Below, in pieces: positions 19,099-30,439 of a stretch of DNA of 45,151 nucleotides; the first letter of the stretch is position 1, and every line of letters starts with the position of its first letter. Below the pieces are notes generated by a model that was not told the origin of the DNA, searched no databases, and saw nothing but the letters and a program-made list of their open reading frames with translations. A program made the translations under genes and the position numbers. This DNA is from Paratrimastix pyriformis (lineage: Eukaryota > Preaxostyla > Paratrimastigidae): positions 1 through 45,151 of the forward strand of contig JAPMOS010000231.1 in NCBI GenBank assembly GCA_027972325.1, read 5' to 3'.

Positions 19099-20257
19099 AA
19101 GCATAAGCCCATTCGGACGACGACACGCCAGCCACCGACGCAGAGTACGGTGGGAAGGGAGTCAGTACCGCGCAACGCAGTAAAAACAATCCAGCTGGGA
19201 GTCACAGCTCCCGAAGGTTTCAAAGAAAACGACGAAGAGAGATTCATGATCAACCATGCGAACCCCAAACATCTCCTCAAGCGGGTCGCGACCCGCCCCG
19301 GGGGGTGCACGTCTAGTCAGGGAAAGAGGAGGCTGGAGAAAACCCCGACGCACCGCTGTAACCGGTCAGCAAAAAACAGGTGGGAGAGAAGAAGCCACAA
19401 ATAAAAGGAGGGGCGAAACCTGCAAAGGCCCCGAAGGTACCGAGTCTTCCCGTACCCGGCACCCTCCTTAGGGAGTCCTTCCCTCAACGGGTCGGACTCC
19501 CCGCATAAAACAAGAAGATCGGACAAAACAGCGAGAGGACTCGTTGTCCGGCATGAGGCACGCGTCGAGAAAAACGCAGAGCACGACGGAGCCGCGACAG
19601 GCACCTTGCCTCGCAGATCCCAGGAGGGTTCTCCGACCCCGTGCTCGCGGCCTCTTCGTCACCAGTCGCCGACCGACGCCGATGAAGAGGTGGAGGCACC
19701 CTTGCCGTGTGGGCGTCAAGTTCTGTAAAAGAACAAGCCCCCACCAAAAGCCAAACCCCAAAGGGAGAGAGCACAAAGGTGACGTATCGATCGCCACTTC
19801 AGAGTGCTCAACCAATATCCCTCCCGCGAGAGGGAGGTGTGGTGGAGTGATCGGGGTGGTTCACGGGGACAACGACCACGATGAAATCACATGAGCTGTC
19901 GTCAAATCAAAACAGACGGCAGTGAAAGAAAAACCCACCCCCATATGAACGAGGAGGAGGTATGGTGTCCACCACGACCACGATAAAGCCACATGGCTGT
20001 TGCCAACAAAACGGTGGTGAAAGACAACACCCCACACCACGATGAAGTCCCTCGAGCTGTTGTCCATTCATAACAGACCAGGGGGAAGACAACTCCCACA
20101 CCGCTATGAAGGTGCATGCTGGGTGTCCTACAAGAGCACAACGAGCAGGATGAACCCATAACCCATAAGCTGCAAGCAAAGTACCTGGGGTGAATAACCA
20201 CACCTCACTCACCCCACCATGATTACCTAATCACATCTGACGAGGGTGAATGAGGGT
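19099..20257. other. DIRS B body, left part, with a degenerate tandem repeat
   Basis: No gene is recognised. About 19305-19430 resembles the matching 3' region of DIRS A in wording (GGGAAAGAGGAGG, GGAGAAA, AGGGGCGAA), which supports a common origin. From about 19860 to 20160 there are four degenerate units of 65-105 bp built on CCACGATGAA ... GAGCTGTTG ... AACAGAC. A perfect small hairpin (CCTCCC-GCGAGA-GGGAGG) lies near 19820. Confidence 0.5.
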
Positions 20258-20267
20258 GAATGAAGGG

Positions 20268-20313
20268 GGACTCCGCGTAAGCCGGGAAGTATCACACACA
20301 CGCACCCACACAC
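20268..20313 (+). mobile_element. 46-bp LINE 3'-end stub
   Basis: The insert reads CTCCGCGTAAGCCGGGAAG-like text plus a CA-rich tail and matches the last bases of LINE-2 (about 30380-30427: GCAAGCCGGGAAGTATCA then CA repeats). It is flanked by perfect 10-bp target duplications, GAATGAAGGG, at 20258-20267 and 20314-20323. This is a bona fide insertion of an extremely 5'-truncated LINE copy. Confidence 0.85.
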
Positions 20314-20643
20314 GAATGAAGGGTGGTGACTTAAGGGCAAAACGGCCCCTATAAGGCCCCCCACACTGTTGTCAAAGGGAATCTAACAAGCTTGAAACCC
20401 AGCCACACATTGCCTCTCCCACGAGGCAGGCCAACTGACTTGTCAATCAGATCGTGTGGATGAAAAGGCAACAGTAACGCCAAGGCAGCACGTAGTAAGA
20501 CAGCGCCGTGAAGACAAAATGCCCACCATCATTCACTGTCTGTGGGTACACGTTGACGTGCAGCTGTCGAGAGTTCGCGGGGAAAGCAGAAACAAACAAA
20601 CCCAGTGCCCCTCATCAGGCAGGGAGGTGGGTGGGAGACTTGT

Positions 20644-20770
20644 CTTGGTTTGGGTTTGTTTGGGGAAGAGATTACTCGGCTATCCCACCATTCTCCTTCA
20701 CGAGTTCGGAGAACGAGGGACAGCCTTCGTGGGATAGCCCCAAACAAACCCAAACCAAGAAAGAGTGAAC
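20644..20770. repeat. Internal complementary region of DIRS B
   Basis: In reverse complement it reads right inverted repeat, right tip (CGAAGGCTGTCCCTCGTTCT to GAAGGAGAAT), left tip (GGTGGGATAGCCGAG), then left inverted repeat. This is the expected circle junction, and it fixes the element ends at 18945 and 31299. It also forms a large imperfect palindrome, since TTGGTTTGGGTTTGTTTGG lies at one end and its complement at the other. Confidence 0.9.
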
Positions 20771-21049
20771 ACCATACCAAAGGAATAGCTTTCCCCACCT
20801 CTTAACTCGACAACAAGCTCCTCTCGGCCGATGAGCCGACTCTACCCATGCCCATCCGGGTGTTGGGAGTGCCGGAGGGGCAGCACACCAGAAGGAGCAT
20901 TAAACAGGTGAGACATACCCACTCCACAGTGTCCCCCGCATGTGCCGGGGTCGCCCCGAAAGGTGCCGAGTGCTGCCGTTGCTTCCGGCAGAGAGGCACA
21001 GCCCGCCTGGAAAAGGCATCAGTCGATGCGAATGCAGGCATGAACAGCC

Positions 21050-21790
21050 TCACACCGCCCCCAGCAAAACCCCACGATGATGGTGCTGGTGTGGTGGTTC
21101 CGATCTGAAGGTGCTGGTGTGATGCCGCTGCTGGTGTGAGTGAACGCCAGGAGGCATGTGGGGCACACAGGCCCGCCCCAGAAGCATCACGCAGCTGTCC
21201 TGGTATGCCAGGACGCATTCAAGGGCATGATGATATGAGCACACAGGCCCGCCCTGAAAAAACACCACTCCAGTGGTGCTGTGTGATGGTGTCGGCGTGA
21301 TGCTGCTCCTGGTGTGAGAATGTACACCAGGGGGCATGTGGGCACACTCAGGCCCGCCCTGAGACGCATCAAGCAGCTGTCCTGGTGTGCCAGGACGCAT
21401 TCAAGGGCATGATGAGCACACAGGCCCGCCCTGAAAAATCACTGCACTGGTGGTACTGATGATGCTGTTGGTGTGTGAGAGTGCACACCCAGGTCCGCCC
21501 CAGACGCATCAAACGGATGTCCTGGTGTACCAGGACCCGATGCGCACACAGGTTTCGCCCCGAGAAAACGTCAAACTGATGGAGCGTGTGGTGGTGATGG
21601 TGCTGTGATAATGCTACTGGCGTGAGAGTGCATCCAGGGGGCATGCTGGGCGCACTCAGGCCCGCCCCAGACGATGGACTGCCAGGACAGATCCAAGGAC
21701 ATGATGAGCACACAAGCCCGCCCCAGAAAAGCACCAACTCTTGGTGCTGCCGTGCAGCAGTGCACCATAGGCCAGCAAGGCCGCCCTCAA
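21050..21790. repeat. Degenerate tandem repeat, about 140-185 bp period, in DIRS B
   Basis: Four to five units share CAGGCCCGCCC, GTCCTGGTGTGCCAGGAC (an imperfect hairpin), CATTCAAGGGCATGATGA and GATGGTGCTG text. Examples start near 21170, 21352, 21489 and 21657. No conserved reading frame spans the units. Confidence 0.75.
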
Positions 21791-22159
21791 GGACACCCCC
21801 ACCGGGTAACAGTGTGGGTGTGCCCGTGAACACGCACTGGCTGATGAGTGCAAAGACACACTCGCGGCACCGCCCTTCATTGTGGCCGCGGAGGCATGAG
21901 TGGGTAAACATACCCCTGTGGATATATACACCCATTGGCATAGGGCATTCGGATATACAACGGATCGCCCTCATGAGAAAGCCAGCGGTGCAAGTCTGCC
22001 AAGGTCTCAGTATTGGGGTGAGCAAGCACAGACCCACCCTCAGGTGTGGGTGTGACAGCGCACATGATATCAGACGAGCACCCACTGAGGAAAGAAGTGA
22101 AAACTATTAAGCTTGCTGGCGGTCAGTGAACTATCTCCATTCTCTACACCTAGCAGTGC

Positions 22160-23600
22160 CGAAGTCCCAAAGTTGTTTCTGACCTGACCGCCAGCTTTGC
22201 TGGTGCCTCGATCCCAGTGTGTGAGACCCGTGGGTGCATAAGTATGAGCGCCTGTTCCTGACGCCGAAGAGCATGTCTTCTCCCGGGGTATGGTCTCGCA
22301 GTCTGTTGTTGTTTCTGACCCAGTGAGAGTGGTCTGTGTGAACATCCGTGCCCGGTGTGGGCGCAGACAAGCACCTGTTCGCCAAACCAAATGCTCTTGG
22401 TAATGAGTGTCCGTGTGAGGTGTACTACGGGCAGCTCCCCAGTGGAGCAGAAATTCGATGGAATAATGCTCCTCGCTGTGGGCACCGCGGTCAAGTGCAC
22501 AGTAGCCCTCAGTCTCGCTTATGAATGGACAGAGTGACCCCAAGCAGGAGTGATCGTGATGGGTCCAAGACAGGGGTGCTCGCCCTCCCGGGACGGAGCC
22601 CCCCCATCATGTCCCTTGGAGCAGGGGATGGGATGAGACGGAGTGATGGGCAGGGACAGGAAGGTGCACATGGGTGCTGCGACTGGTGTGTCACACAATG
22701 AGGAAGGAGAGAGAACATTCCGACGGACTTTCCCTCTGCTGCTGCCAAGGCAGTCGGCCCCCCTGTCGCGCCTGAAAGTTGACGGGGTATTTCTCGGCCG
22801 GTACGGCTGTTTGTGGGGTGCCCGGGGAGACTGGATGGCCAATGTGAGCTCGACCCAAGGTGGTCACCATGTGCAGGGTCGCGAGGTTGTGACGCTCCCT
22901 CCGTGCGCGATGGTCAAAGGAAGTGAACCCCTTCCGCATGAACGGTACAATGCGGGAAAGTGCATCCCCCGGGACTTGACAACTGCCCCAACTGTTAGCT
23001 GATGTGAAGCTGAAGAATGCTGCCGGACCGTTGGGGGACTCGGGGGGGTGAGCCTTGTTCAAGAAACCCAGGAGGGCATGCTTCCCCGTCCGGCGGAGGC
23101 ATCATGCGTTCCCAATCATGCTGAGGAACTGTGCTGAATCAGGGGACCTTCACTCATGGCCTCCAGGGCGAGTGAGTCTGTCCCCGATGGGGCGCCTGCC
23201 GGAAAACACCCGAGTGAGATCATTTCGTGCGAGGATGGTGGCGCAGACGAGTCCCGTGCCTCCGGGTCTCCCACGACGGGGGCTGTGTAGTAAGTAGTAC
23301 TCCGGCTGTTGGGCGATGACCGGTGATACCAATTTTGAGCTCGCCCCAACTCGATGTGACGCTCATGCTTGCAATTGGCGCGCATGACGCACGAGCACAT
23401 TGTCAATGAGAGAGTTCAAGCCGTGTGCCATGTCCAAAAGGAAGATAACCGCATTCAGCGTAACCTGGTGGGTGCCTGGGGGAAGCTCCCGCCCCGCGAC
23501 TTGCCACCTGGTAATGAGCCTGAACTGTCAGCGGATGTGGAGCTGAAAAAATGTTGTCGGACCGTGGCCCAGGTGCTGACTTGCAGAGGCTCCTCTCCAC
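22160..23600. repeat. Further degenerate duplications in DIRS B body
   Basis: GTTGTTTCTGACC occurs at about 22172 and 22307, with similar text after each (CCTGTTC, GAGCATG/ATGCTCTTGG). A second pair spans about 22840-23040 and 23330-23570 (GAGCTCG, then GGGACTTGAC or GCGACTTGCC, then GATGTGAAGCTGAA or GATGTGGAGCTGAA, GCCGGACCGT or GTCGGACCGT). I recognise no gene on either strand. Confidence 0.55.
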
Positions 23601-23877
23601 AGTATCTGAGTGGTCTGTCACCAAGACCACGCGTCCCAGTCCGAGCAAGCAAGTCCCGCGCGCCTTGAGCAACCCATCACGCAGTTCAAACCCGGATGGG
23701 AACCCGGCGGGTTGTGCCAGAGCGATCGGAAGAGAAGCCTTCCGAGTCTGTGAGGGTGGTCAACGTGTTCTCCTCAGACTCGAGTGCGCGTTGTCCCGCG
23801 AAAGTGACCAATATATCCGGGCCAAGGGAATGCGCCACCCGGAAGATCATCCAGAGTTTCATTCTCCTTCAGAGGTG

Positions 23878-24270
23878 CAATGCCCGAGAGGCGCAATGCC
23901 CGAGAGGCGTAATGCCCGAGAGCCGCAATGACCGAGAGATGCAATGCAGAGCCAGGTGCAGTGCCAGAGAGGCGCAATGCCCGAGGTGCGGAACTTCCCC
24001 ACCCCCTGGTCAGTCACACGCCGAAGGGTGGTGCGCGCTGCCCGCGGCGCGTCATGTCCGCGGTGCGTCATGCCCGCGGTGCGTCATGCCCGCGGTGCGC
24101 CATGCCCGCGGTGCGTCATGCCCGCGGTGCGTCATGCCCGCGGTGCGTCATGTCCGCGGTGCGTCATGTCCGCGGTGGGTCATGCCCGCGGTGCGTCATG
24201 TCCGCGGTGCGTCATGCCCGCGGTGCGTCATGCCCGCGGTGCGCCATGTCCGCGGTGCGCCATGCCCGAC
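23878..24270. repeat. 16-bp tandem repeat array (two sub-blocks)
   Basis: 23878-23990 holds variants of GCAATGCCCGAGAGGC. 24043-24270 holds about 14 copies of GCGTCATGCCCGCGGT with a C/T variant (ATGTCC). Because 16 is not a multiple of three, all three frames are open and give the same 16-residue repeat, so the ORFs here are not genes. Each unit in the second block has a CCGCGG site. Confidence 0.88.
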
Positions 24271-25126
24271 GGTCCCCTGGCAAATCCGTGTGGGTCCGGG
24301 GCGCGCGTTTCGGGCTGAACACAGTGACCGAAGGCAAAAACTGAGTGGTGAGTGGCGATGCCCCGCCTCTTGTGCAGACCACGTCCGAGTTCCACAGTGG
24401 TTCAAAAATGTACCCCTTGCGAGAATTTCCAGTTGAATGACCTGAAGGCGAACCGACGGTACTTTGTCGTCCGCTCATGGCCGATGAGTGCCCAAGGTGC
24501 GCCCGAACGGGTGCGGGAGAGAACTTCGAGCTGTCGGAGAATGAGCATTCCGAGATTATGAGTGAAGTGCGGACTGACCAAACTTCTTCAAGTGGCCCGG
24601 CCGTTTATTGAGGGCCCTCGAACCCGACTCGCAGGAGTTTTCTTTCAGTCATCTTCGATCGATCAAGCCGAGAGCATTCCAGAATGAGCGAGACCCAAGA
24701 CCCAGACTTTGCAAAATAGTCCGCCGAAAAAGAGGGGACCCGCATGTTTTCCAAGAAAAAAGGGGGGAGTTGGGCGAAAGAAGCGCAACTAAAGAAGAAT
24801 GAGCATTTCGAGCGTCCGAGAATGAGTGCAGTGCTTGGCAAACCCGCTTTGAAAGACCGCACTAAAATAACAGTGTCCAGCTCACACAAGACGAAGCGTT
24901 TGGTTGAAAGGGTGAAGGACTGCCAGAGAATGAGACTCAAAATGAGGTCCAAATGAGGGGCGAACGCAAATCCAAACAGACTTGCGCTACGCCAGAACGT
25001 GTCGTCTTTGTGGTAAACCAATCAAAGACCTCAAAGAGACGCCTCATCGGAGCCCTCGCAATGAGTATTTCTCGCATGCAGCGCTGGAGTGAAGCGCCCG
25101 TGAAAACGAGCAGCCGTTCGAAGAAA
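24271..25126. other. DIRS B body between the 16-bp array and the LINE
   Basis: No gene is recognised. The word GAATGAGC/GAATGAGT recurs (near 24538, 24683, 24800, 24820), which hints at another worn repeat family. Confidence 0.4.
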
Positions 25127-25138
25127 TCGAATACAAAA

Positions 25139-26700
25139 TGGTTGGGAAGGCGGGGGAGATAACTTTTATCCGGAGCCGGAAGGGTGGGACGGTGGCGAAA
25201 GAGGAAGAGCATGAAGGGAAGGGGAGGGCCCGGTTGGATTTGTGTCTGTCGACGCAGGGGACAATGGGGAGGGTGCTGGACAATTTGTTTGTTTGGCGGA
25301 ATGATGAGATTCAGTGGCAGGCGGTCACGGATCACCACATGATTGTAACGGATCTCCGAAACATGGCGCCTTCTGCGGTGAAAATGGCTCGGAGGAAGGT
25401 GGCCATCTGCCCTTCCCGGACGGAGGTGGAGGCACTGTTGCGGGACAAGAAGAAGGAGGAGTATGATGTTATGGTTGGGAAAATGGAAAAGTACCGTGGG
25501 AAGGTTGCGCAAATGTTGCGAGAGGCAGCTGTGAAGGGGGAGGAGCCATCATTTGAACAGATGAGTGAGTTTCTTCGGGTAACAGCTGGCTGCGTTTTGG
25601 CTATAGGGATGTGATGAATACGGATCGAGATTTTGAGCCTTTCAGGATAAAGAAATTGAGGAGGAGAGCGCTGGCGGAGGAGGACTTGAATAAGAGGAAG
25701 GAGATGTTGAAACAGTTGGCGAAGATGAGGTTGGTGCATTATGGTAAGAGAGATAGGGCATTGGAGGAAAGCGCAAGCGTATCTATAAGGGTATCATGAC
25801 GGATGGCGCGGCGCCAATTACAACCTACGTGACTCGAAATGCGGAGGGAAGATGGACAGGGTGGTGTCGGACCCGGCGGAGGTTAAGAGGGGATGGTGGG
25901 GATTCATGGCGGGGCTTGCAAAAGGAAGCTGCCGGTGGGGGACGGGGGCAAAGACTGAAGGAGGTAACGGGAGGCGTGGGTGGAAGGGTAATTATGGCCC
26001 CTCTGACGACGCATGATATCCAGACAATACTGGGGCGTTGCCGGACGGGAAAGCGGCTGGCCCGGATGGAGTGACGGCGGAGATGGTCCATGCTTGTCAG
26101 GACGAAATTAAGGAGTGGTTGGGGAGGCGATACAACGAGATGTTGGAGAAGTCTGAGGTTCCTGAGGAGCTGAAACTCAGCTCGGTCTATATGGCAACCA
26201 AATCGCAGACGGAGCATCCGGGGGATCCGGCCGGCAGAAGGCCTATAACTTTAATACAGGTTTTTTTGAAAGGACTGCAGGTAGTGATTGCCTCGAGATT
26301 TCAAGACTGGTGCGTTGAAAAGGGGTATTCGGGGCGGAGCAGTTTGGTTTCCTGAGGGATCGGAGGATTGAGACGCCTATTGCCGAGATTTTGGGGGTGT
26401 TGACGGACTCGAAGATTATGGGAGGTAAGGAGTTCCACATGTGCGCGCTAGATATAAGAAAGGCCTATGATACAGTTGACATGGAGGCGCTCAGGAGGGG
26501 TTGAGAAGGATGGGGGTGGAAGAGGAATTTGTCAGGTATGTGGACAGCTTGTATGAGGGGAGAAAGGCGCGGGTGATCACGGGGTACGGGTTGACGGATA
26601 GCTATGACATTGAGAGAGGAATTAGTCAAGGGGACCCGTTGTCCTGCCTGCTGTTTATCTCCTTCATGGAGGGAGTCTTGGCGGAGGTGAGACGACAGGA
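25139..26700 (+). pseudogene. LINE-2 endonuclease end and RT front part
   Basis: ARLDLCLST and VTDHHMIVTDLR (25321-25356) match the end of an APE-type endonuclease, where a His of the SDH-like motif is catalytic. A helical linker follows (25400-25800). Then come LPDGKAAGPDGVTAEMV (about 26035-26090), RRPITLIQVFLKGLQ, and in the next frame QFGFLRDRRIETP and ALDIRKAYDTVD (the first RT catalytic Asp, about 26449-26480), then SQGDPLSCLLFISFMEGVL. Several frameshifts separate these. Confidence 0.78.
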
Positions 26701-26730
26701 GGCTATATTCTGGATAGCGGCAGGAAGGTA

Positions 26731-27670
26731 AAGGTGTTGGCATTTGCGGACGACATTATGTTGGTGACGAGAACAAGGGAACAGATGGTCCGTTTGGTGA
26801 ATACGGTAAGGCGGAAAGTGGAAGAGGCTGGTATGGAGCTGTCGTGGAGCAAGTGTGACTACCTGTGTGGCGGGGTGAAGGGGAAGACGGACTTGGATCT
26901 GGGAGAGGGTCGAAAGATCAGAGTGCAGCAAAAGGGTGGAGCAATTCGGTATCTTGGGATATGGATAGATGAGGAGATGAACATGAAGGTCAACACGGAG
27001 AAGGTGATCCAGAAAATGTGTGGGCGACTGCACAGGCTCATGGACAAGAAGGTCCCTCCGAGGTTGATGGTGCAAATGATTAATGAGTGTGTCTCGACTT
27101 GCCTACAATACACGGCGAGGCAGTGCCCAATGCCGACAAGGGACTTGGAAACACTGAAGCAGAGATATGCGAGGGTGTTCAGGGAAATCGGAGGTTGTAT
27201 TGGGAAATGCGACCCGGCAGAGGTGCTGTTCTTTCCGGAGGAGGAAGGGGTATGGGGCTGAAGGACCCGATTGATGTCCATGATATGATGGTGATGACAC
27301 AAATTCTGGGGAGGATGGCGGACGAGCAGGGGTGTGGAGTGGTGCTGAGGGAGGAGATCGTGCTGCTGCAGAAATTGTGGACGACGCGTGAGCCGCTGTT
27401 GGATGATGCAGGGAAGTGGGTGAAGATGCACGGGCAGGAGAAGATGCCGGGGTGGTGATTGGGGCGTTGCAGGTGATGCACAGGAGAGACATGGCGATCC
27501 TGAGGGACGGTGAGAAACTGAAGGAGGAAGTGAAGTACGGCATGCCGACGACACTGGAAGAGATGGCGGAGCCCTGCAAGATAACAAAGAAGCACAGACA
27601 GACCCTCATGAAAAGGAAGATTCGGAGTGTGGCGGACCTCATCATAGGGGAAGATTTCATTGGAAAGGGG
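26731..27670 (+). pseudogene. LINE-2 RT catalytic core and thumb
   Basis: FADDIMLVTRTREQMVRLVN (26740-26800) contains the catalytic Asp pair. ELSWSKCDYLCGG and IRYLGIWIDEEMNM follow as the usual post-catalytic motifs. Then a helical thumb (MINECVSTCLQYTARQ, LETLKQRYARVFREIG) continues, with frame changes, to about 27670. Confidence 0.82.
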
Positions 27671-28890
27671 TGATGCCGCAGTATGTGGAGACGATCAAAA
27701 AGCGGGTGTGTCTGTATGGTAACAGGGTGAGTCCGGACTATCTGCAATTGGCGAGGCGGATTCGGGAGGAGGAGTCGGCGGAGGAGGGGCGGAAAAGGCG
27801 GAGAGTGGAGAAGGAAAAGGAGGAAGGCAATGCAGATAAGGGAATGAAGGAAGGAGTGAGGGGAGTCGGGGGTTGGGGCGGTCGGGGAAGCGAAACCAAG
27901 AGTCAAGAGGCAAGCAAAGTTGCAGTGCGTCGGGGGAAGGTGGCAGTGGTGAAACGGAGGAAACATGGGAGGGAGGATGGGGTGGGAAAGGGGGAGAGTA
28001 AGAAGGGAAGGAGCGAGAAAGATGGGGAGGAGGGGGTCGGATGCAGATTGAGGCGAGCGAGAAGAAGAGGAGGGCGGAAGGGCAGGTGGAGGGAGGGGAA
28101 CAAGATGGGAGGGCGAGGGCTGGTGAGTGGGACGAGGTATTGTGGAAAAGGCGGGAGGAGTTGATGGCGGAGTGTGATGAGGTGGAAGTAAGAGTGGTGG
28201 AGCCAGAGGCGGAATGGAGGTTGTTTTATACTGATGGGAGTGCGACAAGAAGCCGGAAGGAAAGACGGGCGGCGTTCGCGGTGATTGAGAGATTAAAAAT
28301 GGGGCGCTGGCGGTGAGAGCGGGGAGGAGGTGTTCGGGTCGGGGGCAGACTAACAATGAAGCGGAGTTGGAGGCTATTCTGGAGGCTATTCGGATTGGAC
28401 AGGATGCGAATGTGGAAGTGAGAACGGACAGTAAAGTGGCAAAGGGTGGGTTGAGGGACTGATAAAGGGTTGGTGGAAACCAACGGATCTGATAGAATCG
28501 AAGGCGGAGGGACTGCTGCGGAGGGGCAGCGGATTGTGAAGGAGCATCGTGGAGATACGACTGGTCTGGGTTAAGGGACATCAGGAAACTAGTGCGTCGC
28601 TGGATGCGGAGGGGAACAGATTGGCAGACAAGATTGCGGGACGGAGCATAAAGATGGAGCCGAGCGTGGTGCCCGAAGAGAAAGGATGGGGATTCAAGCT
28701 GGTGCGGAGAAGTGACGGGAAGGAGGTGGAGACAGACTTCAGAGGTGATGAAGGAATGGGGAGGAAAAGTCGAATGTGGAGGGCGGCTCGTAAAAAGAAA
28801 AACGAGATTGTGTTGATTAATGCAGAGAGTCGCAACGGAGGGATCAACGTGCAAACGATGAGGTGTGAGATGTCAGGAAGCTGGCGATGA
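27671..28890 (+). pseudogene. LINE-2 charged linker and RNase H
   Basis: A strongly basic, low-complexity linker (about 27770-28160) leads to WRLFYTDGSATRSRKERR (first Asp, about 28221-28262), NNEAELEAILEAIR (Glu, about 28352), VRTDSKVAKGG (Asp, about 28420), and VWVKGHQETSASLDAEGNRL followed by ADKIAG (last Asp, about 28565-28645). All four catalytic acids are present but lie in different frames. Confidence 0.8.
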
Positions 28891-29177
28891 TGGCAATCCT
28901 GCAGCGGTATATCACGGCCAACATCCGGTTCTACATCAACGGGGAGGGGGATGGGAAGTGTTGGTGTGGGGTGAGGGACCACATGAACCACTTGGTGTTT
29001 GAGTGCCCAGGGATGGCGGGATGTGGGGAGAGATGGAAAGGGGCGGATGCAGTGAAGCTAATTGAGTGGTTGGACAAGGCGGAGGGAGCTGAAGACCCGG
29101 ACCAGTTGCTCGAGGAGAAGTGGGTGGAGCCGATGGGCGAGTGTGTGAAGATAAGGGCAGGCAGATCACGAAGGTGA
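28887..29177 (+). pseudogene. LINE-2 zinc knuckle region
   Basis: MAILQRYITANIRFYING then CWCGVRDHMNHLVFECPG gives the C-x-C ... H-x4-C knuckle that usually ends LINE ORF2. A helical acidic stretch (LIEWLDKAEGAEDPDQLLE) follows. Confidence 0.75.
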
Positions 29178-29179
29178 GG

Positions 29180-30242
29180 CTATGGCAATTGATGGAGAGG
29201 TCCCGGGGAGATGGTTTCGGGCGAGAACATGGGACAGTTTTGGGAAAGGTTCTCGACAGAGGTGGCTGAGATGTGTGACCGATATGAGGAAGGAAAAGCA
29301 CGACAGTAAAGGAGGGCGGACGCATATGAGTACGCTGAGGAACCAATGGACGACTCCCACACTATATCTTCGTTGCTGAGGCAGGCGGGAAGCCTAACGG
29401 TGATGGCGTTTTCGCACCCAGGGAATGCGGATCTCAGTTTCCCAGAGTATAGAACGCCGAGTAAGGAAGACTGGTTCCTGGGAGGTTCGGTGGATGGGTA
29501 CGGGCTATTTAAGGAGAATCGGGACTTGTTGATTTATGCGAATCCGGAATATAACCCCAGGAGGAGATGGATCGGTTTTTCCGAGCAATTGGAGAGTGGG
29601 CGGAGAGCCCGATTGGTAGAGGAGGGAAAGAGCGTTTAGATGCATTGTTATTGTGCCGTACGGGGAAGGGAAAGCGAACAGAATCCAGCCGGGGAGTGAG
29701 CCGAAGCACGGTGTGAGCTTGGCGATCAAGGGGACATTCAGATGCGTGAGCTTTTCATCATCCAGGAGGGTGGTTTTGCCTTTTGGGAGCCGAGTTTCTG
29801 GCGCACCGGGAGGAAAGTGGTGGGGAAGGCGCGGTTTGATGTGGGGATTCTGATGTTTGAGAATGGGCGGGCTAGGGAGAGATTCCCGATGGACCCAGCC
29901 CCGTTGTGGGCTTTGGAGGCGATGTTGAGGAAGGAGGCCGGGAGTTGCATGGTGCAGGTAAACTATGAGGGCCGCCCGAGAGATGGGGAAGCGCTTTACA
30001 ACTGGAGGGGGATATCGGAGGCGGTGGTGACGAAGGTGATGAGGAGGTTGAGAGCGAAGTGCGGTGTTAAGATGGAATACGCGAATGCATGTAGACTGGC
30101 AGCGGAAATGGGAATTGTGGATGAAGACACTCAAAAGGAGGTGGGAAGCGAGCTGGCAGGAATCAGGAAAACGATGCTCATAGCGATTCAGCAAAGGAAG
30201 AAGTGCGAAAAATTTGAGGCAGGAATGAAAGAAGAGCTGTAG
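29180..30242 (+). pseudogene. LINE-2 extra 3' coding region of unknown function
   Basis: About 350 codons of coding-looking sequence follow the knuckle, in at least three frames. Pieces: SLLRQAGSLTVMAFSHPGN, YGLFKENRDLLIYANPEYN, CIVIVPYGEGKANRIQPGS, and from 29742 to 30242 one long frame MRELFIIQEGGFAFWEPSFW ... MLIAIQQRKKCEKFEAG. The layout (NPEY, then a buried-strand VIVP) faintly resembles an adenine-methyltransferase-like fold with its NPPY motif, but this is only a guess. It ends 40-60 bp before the 3' UTR hairpin. Confidence 0.5.
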
Positions 30243-30439
30243 TCCGGAAGTCGGCGGAGACCGCCCCTGGAGGGACGGTAGCCGACCCATGAACTCCCTG
30301 GGGTGCTCTTTCTGCAGGACTTGTCCTGCGGGAAGGCGGCCCGGGGGGGATCATGTCACCCGCGGGCTTCGGCCCGATTCCGGACTCGGCGCAAGCCGGG
30401 AAGTATCACACACACACACACACACACTCGAATACAAAA

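Larger units (their letters stand above)
25139..30427 (+). mobile_element. 5'-truncated LINE (LINE-2) inserted in DIRS B
   Basis: Perfect 12-bp target duplications, TCGAATACAAAA, lie at 25127-25138 and 30428-30439. The element has lost ORF1 and most of the endonuclease and starts inside the endonuclease C-terminus. It continues through RT, RNase H and zinc knuckle, then an extra coding region, a 3' UTR with the hairpin CGGGCTTCGGCCCG, and a CA-repeat tail (about 30408-30427). The plus strand is very purine-rich. At least six frameshifts divide the coding region, so the copy is dead, though the target duplication is still perfect. Confidence 0.9.

Noticed and set aside
23696-24436. Plus-strand ORFs of 120-246 aa across the 16-bp array
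   Set aside because: All three frames are open and give the same repeat because the unit is 16 bp; nothing outside the array looks coding.
27103-28854. 583-aa minus-strand ORF rich in Ser/Pro/His
   Set aside because: It is the complement of the purine-rich LINE-2 coding strand; no domain, and the plus strand shows RNase H and RT motifs.
30405-30427. CA repeat as telomeric or simple microsatellite DNA
   Set aside because: It sits exactly at the LINE-2 3' end inside the target duplication, and the 46-bp stub carries the same kind of tail.
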